From Bacteroidota bacterium (GTDB lineage Bacteria > Bacteroidota > Ignavibacteria > Ignavibacteriales > Ignavibacteriaceae), in contig JAKAGZ010000028.1 in the NCBI GenBank assembly GCA_021815365.1, forward strand, positions 1 through 35,432: a stretch of DNA of 35,432 nucleotides, written 5' to 3'. Below, one piece after another: positions 32,302 to 35,432 of this stretch. Made by a program: the position numbers and the translations under genes. How positions within the stretch are numbered: position 1 is the stretch's first letter; each line of letters begins with the position of its first letter. The notes beneath the pieces are model-generated. The model worked only from the letters and a program-made list of their open reading frames with translations. It was not told the origin of the DNA and made no database searches.

Positions 32302-32375
32302 CGGAACGTAGCGCAGCCCGGTAGCGTACCTGAATGGGGTTCAGGTGGTCGCGGGTTCAAATCCCGCCGTTCCGA
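32302..32375 (+). tRNA. tRNA-Pro (anticodon GGG)
   Basis: A 74-base cloverleaf: acceptor CGGAACG/CGTTCCG with discriminator A, D arm GCGC, anticodon stem CCTGA/TCAGG around loop ATGGGGT, and T arm GCGGG-TTCAAAT-CCCGC. The anticodon GGG reads CCC and CCU proline codons. The CCA end is not encoded. Confidence 0.96.
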
Positions 32376-32516
32376 CTAAAGTTACCAAAGAATAACCAGG
32401 CCTGCAGAAGTTTCGGTATAAATGCACAGACGTTGTTTTATACTTCTTTTACTACCTTTCATAATTTTAACCTTGTGATTTATTTTATCAAATAAATTTA
32501 TTCAGTAATTTAGCTT

Positions 32517-34022
32517 ATGCCTATTTCAAACATTAATTATAAAATGATAATTCAATCTGACAAACCAAAATGTTTTTGCGGAATATTCGGAATATTCGGA
32601 ACACCACTTGCATCTGTGAAAACCTACTATGGATTACATGCACTTCAACACAGGGGACAGGAAGCTACCGGAATTGTAACACAAGTCTTTAATGAAAGAG
32701 GGAAATCAGTTTTTAAAGTCGTAAAAGGTGAAGGACTTGTTTCTGAAGTTTATTCTGATATCGGCATTCTTAAAAAAACTCTTACAGGGAATTCTGCAAT
32801 TGGTCATAATAGATATTCAACCACAGGTTCTTCTGAATCAGAAAAAAATATTCAGCCCTTCGTTGTAAATTACAGGCTTGGTAACCTGGCTGTTGCACAC
32901 AACGGAAATCTAACCAACGCGAAACAACTCCGCGAAGAATTAATAAATGAAGGCGCAATATTTCAGACCACCAGCGATACAGAAGTAATCTTGCATTTAA
33001 TAGCCCGTAGCAAACTTGACGACCAGATAGAGCAGATAAGAGAAGCGCTGTCAAAAATTGAAGGTGCTTACTGCCTGACAATTTTAACAGACGATAAATT
33101 AATTGCTGCGCGAGACAGCCGCGGTTTCAGACCGCTTGCGATTGGAAAAAGTGATGGTGCTTTCATCATAGCATCCGAAACTTGTGCGTTTGATATTCTT
33201 TCTGCACAATTTATCCGCGAAGTCAAACCTGGCGAAATTATAATAATTGATGATGAAGCAATACAGAGCGGAGAAGAAAAATCTGTATTGATTCAATCTC
33301 AATATACACCCCAAAAACAGTGTGTGTTTGAATATATTTATTTTTCACGGCCGGATAGTTTTATTTTTGGACACAACGTCGATAAGATCAGACGCAGGCT
33401 TGGAAAGATACTTGCCAAAAAATATCCCGTTTCTGATAAAGATGGTGATAAAGTAATTGTTATTAGTGTACCTGACAGTTCTAACACTTGTGCTATAGGT
33501 TATCAGAAACAATTGGAAAAACAGGGGATCAATTCCAGGATTGAAATAGGATTAATACGCAGCCACTATATTGGAAGAACATTTATACAACCCGGGCAGG
33601 AAAAGAGGGAAATAGGAGTCAGAATTAAATTCAATATTGTTAAAGGAGTACTTGAAGGAAGAACTGTAGTAGTGGTAGATGACTCAATAGTGCGTGGAAC
33701 AACTTCGAAACAGCTTGTCAGTCTTATCAAAGAAGCAAAACCTAAAGCAATTCATTTACGAATCTCTTCACCGCCTATTAAATATCCGTGCTATTATGGA
33801 ATGGACTTTCCGAGCAGGGAAGAACTGATAGCAAACAAATACAACGATATAAAAGGAATAGAAAAATTCCTGGAGGTTGACAGCCTTGAATATCTCACAA
33901 AAGAAGAAATGTTAGAAGCTGTTGCCGAGGCAGGTGAAGAAAATTTTTGCACTGCTTGCTTTTCAGGGGAATACCCAACACAGGTTGATTTGAATTTTAA
34001 GAAGGAGATATATGAACTTTAG
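32517..34022 (+). CDS. purF: Amidophosphoribosyltransferase
   Basis: PurF makes phosphoribosylamine from PRPP and glutamine, the first step of purine synthesis. The 501-residue protein has the class II amidotransferase nucleophile Cys21 in CGIFGIFG. A propeptide precedes it: 20 residues from the ATG at 32517, or 11 from an ATG at 32544, the latter closer to B. subtilis PurF. Other motifs are RGQEATGI, GHNRYSTTGSS, the PRPP loop VVVVDDSIVRGTTS and the tail FCTACFSGEYP, whose cysteines mark the oxygen-sensitive [4Fe-4S] type. The preceding 141 bases hold no recognised riboswitch. Confidence 0.96.
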   Translation: MPISNINYKMIIQSDKPKCFCGIFGIFGTPLASVKTYYGLHALQHRGQEATGIVTQVFNERGKSVFKVVKGEGLVSEVYSDIGILKKTLTGNSAIGHNRYSTTGSSESEKNIQPFVVNYRLGNLAVAHNGNLTNAKQLREELINEGAIFQTTSDTEVILHLIARSKLDDQIEQIREALSKIEGAYCLTILTDDKLIAARDSRGFRPLAIGKSDGAFIIASETCAFDILSAQFIREVKPGEIIIIDDEAIQSGEEKSVLIQSQYTPQKQCVFEYIYFSRPDSFIFGHNVDKIRRRLGKILAKKYPVSDKDGDKVIVISVPDSSNTCAIGYQKQLEKQGINSRIEIGLIRSHYIGRTFIQPGQEKREIGVRIKFNIVKGVLEGRTVVVVDDSIVRGTTSKQLVSLIKEAKPKAIHLRISSPPIKYPCYYGMDFPSREELIANKYNDIKGIEKFLEVDSLEYLTKEEMLEAVAEAGEENFCTACFSGEYPTQVDLNFKKEIYEL

Positions 34023-34058
34023 CTGCTTTGCTTTATTCTAAATATATTAAAAATATCT

Positions 34059-34640
34059 ATGATTAAGTTAAAAGAATTGATAAGCACGAAGTCAAATCTC
34101 CTTAGTCTTCTGAGGCTTTTTCTTGCTGTACCTTTATGGATACTTTTTGATAATATTGATAACGGATATAACAGGACAATAATTATTAGTCTTTGCTGGT
34201 TTGCTGCTTTGACGGATGTTATAGACGGATATCTTGCCAGAAAATTTAACGAAGTTACTGAAATTGGAAAAATAATTGATCCACTGGCGGATAAAATTAT
34301 TATAGGATCAGTTGTAATAAAATTATTTTTAACAGAGCAGATTCCAGGTTACTATTTCTGGATGATTATAGGTCGTGATGTTTTAATTTTTGTCGGTAGT
34401 ATTCTCATCTCGCAAAAACTTCGAAGAGTACTGCCATCCAATGTACTTGGTAAATTAACTGTAATTAGTATAGGTCTTGTCTTATTTTTTATAATTTTAC
34501 AAATTGACCGCAGAGAATTATTTTTTAAGGGGCTGTACTTACTGAGTATTTTATTAATTTTTGCATCATTGATCGGTTACGCTATCAGATCAGTTGAATT
34601 CATAAGACAAAAGAAAAATGAATTTGTTGAAAAACCTTAA
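34059..34640 (+). CDS. pgsA: CDP-diacylglycerol--glycerol-3-phosphate 3-phosphatidyltransferase
   Basis: PgsA makes phosphatidylglycerol phosphate, the precursor of phosphatidylglycerol and cardiolipin, in the inner membrane. The 193-residue protein has the full CDP-alcohol phosphotransferase motif D53-x2-D56-G57-x2-A60-R61-x8-G70-x3-D74-x3-D78. It has about five membrane helices. Its length and the position next to ftsY fit PgsA rather than PssA. Its end overlaps the start of ftsY by 23 bases. Confidence 0.93.
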   Translation: MIKLKELISTKSNLLSLLRLFLAVPLWILFDNIDNGYNRTIIISLCWFAALTDVIDGYLARKFNEVTEIGKIIDPLADKIIIGSVVIKLFLTEQIPGYYFWMIIGRDVLIFVGSILISQKLRRVLPSNVLGKLTVISIGLVLFFIILQIDRRELFFKGLYLLSILLIFASLIGYAIRSVEFIRQKKNEFVEKP

Positions 34641-35432
34641 TTTTGAAAAATTAAAGAATGGGCTGTCAAAGACCAGAAATAAAATATTTAATGAAATAAA
34701 TAAAACATTAACTGGTAAAATATCATTAGACGAAAAAATCCTTGACGATGTTGAAGAGATACTAATTACTTCTGATATTGGTTTTCATACCACAAAAAAA
34801 ATAATTGAGAATACAAAAAAATCCTTAAAATCAGACAATACCAGGACGAAAGAAAATTTTATTGAATACGTAAAAAATGAATTAAAATATATTCTCGACA
34901 ACTACTCTACTAATAATAACAACGAGGAAGAATTAGCAAAATTTAAGCCTTACATTATTTTAATTGTTGGTGTTAATGGGGCAGGGAAGACTACCACCGT
35001 TGGAAAATTAGCTTATAATTATAAGAAGGCAGGTTTTAAAGTGATTGTAGGTGCAGCAGACACCTTCAGAGCAGGAGCAAATGAACAACTTGACATTTGG
35101 GCAAAAAGAGCTGAAGTTGAGGTTCTCCAAAGATCGCCCGGCTCCGACCCTTCAGCAGTTGTTTATGACGTTATTACTAAAGCCGTAAAAGAAAAATTTG
35201 ATATAGTTATTATCGATACTGCTGGCAGATTGCATAATAAGTCTGATCTTATGCAAGAACTGGGTAAAATAAAAAGAGTCATTAAAAAAATATTATCATA
35301 CGCTCCTAATGAAACATTTTTAATATTAGATGGAACAACAGGTCAAAATGCATTATTACAAGCAAAACAATTTATTAAAATTACTGATTTGAATGGATTT
35401 ATAGTAACAAAATTAGATGGAACAGCTAAAGG
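34618..35432 (+). CDS. ftsY: Signal recognition particle receptor FtsY (partial, C-terminus off window)
   Basis: FtsY is the GTPase that docks ribosome-SRP complexes at the membrane for co-translational insertion. My translation from the ATG at 34618 gives 271 residues before the window edge. It has a short charged N-terminus and no long acidic A domain. The N domain (about 10-95) is followed by the P-loop GVNGAGKTTTVGKLA (from 118), ADTFRAGANEQLDIW, IIDTAGRLH and TKLDGTAKG at the cut. The DTFRAGANEQL block separates FtsY from Ffh. The start overlaps pgsA by 23 bases in another frame. Confidence 0.95.
   Translation, partial: MNLLKNLNFEKLKNGLSKTRNKIFNEINKTLTGKISLDEKILDDVEEILITSDIGFHTTKKIIENTKKSLKSDNTRTKENFIEYVKNELKYILDNYSTNNNNEEELAKFKPYIILIVGVNGAGKTTTVGKLAYNYKKAGFKVIVGAADTFRAGANEQLDIWAKRAEVEVLQRSPGSDPSAVVYDVITKAVKEKFDIVIIDTAGRLHNKSDLMQELGKIKRVIKKILSYAPNETFLILDGTTGQNALLQAKQFIKITDLNGFIVTKLDGTAK

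Noticed and set aside
1-35432. CRISPR arrays, rRNA genes or intact insertion sequences
   Set aside because: I found no regularly spaced repeats, no rRNA blocks and no transposase gene.

Overview
The window is AT-rich, densely packed bacterial chromosome. It probably comes from the Bacteroidota/Ignavibacteria (FCB) branch. Three things point there: candidate promoters of the Bacteroidota primary-sigma type (ATTG-N20-TATATTTG), the folP-cdaA and aroQ neighbourhoods, and DUF5683 and MerR proteins typical of that branch. The species cannot be read from the sequence.

Region 1 (1-3787) is an arsenic resistance locus. A leftward operon runs arsR, an AhpD-like CxxC protein, an FmdB zinc ribbon with a cysteine tail, a small cysteine-rich unknown, arsD, arsC and an ACR3 arsenite exporter cut by the window edge. 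A second arsR is divergent. The promoter between them has two tandem dyad operators and back-to-back -33 boxes. A 355-bp element with inverted ends and a GIY-YIG nuclease gene sits cleanly between arsD and arsC. A tRNA-Arg gene follows (3830-3903).

Region 2 (3999-11923) is a leftward seven-gene operon. It encodes a HTH-PTS EIIA protein and then six subunits related to hydrogenase-4 and complex I (HyfB, C, E, F, G and a ferredoxin-HyfI fusion). The large subunit lacks the cysteines that hold the NiFe site. It therefore looks like an Ehr (energy-converting hydrogenase-related) complex rather than a hydrogenase. All other iron-sulfur ligands are kept.

Region 3 (11954-12875) has no intact gene that I trust. 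It holds decayed fragments resembling malic enzyme, a SulP/STAS tail and a phage-type primase, plus a short palindrome inserted in frame.

Region 4 (12876-19523) is a lysine/diaminopimelate operon of the acetylase type: dapA, dapB, dapH, two tandem aspartate kinases and an M20 deacetylase. A four-helix-bundle gene bracketed by repeats sits between dapH and the first kinase. A three-tier RNA hairpin separates this operon from the convergent rqcH gene.

Region 5 (19779-35432) is core housekeeping: rqcH, a PASTA protein, rpe, folP, the c-di-AMP synthase gene cdaA, a UPF0173 hydrolase, parA-parB, two membrane proteins, a Ppx/GppA phosphatase, a membrane protein followed by a small conserved protein and aroQ, a HAD phosphatase, a MerR regulator, tRNA-Pro, purF, pgsA and the start of ftsY.
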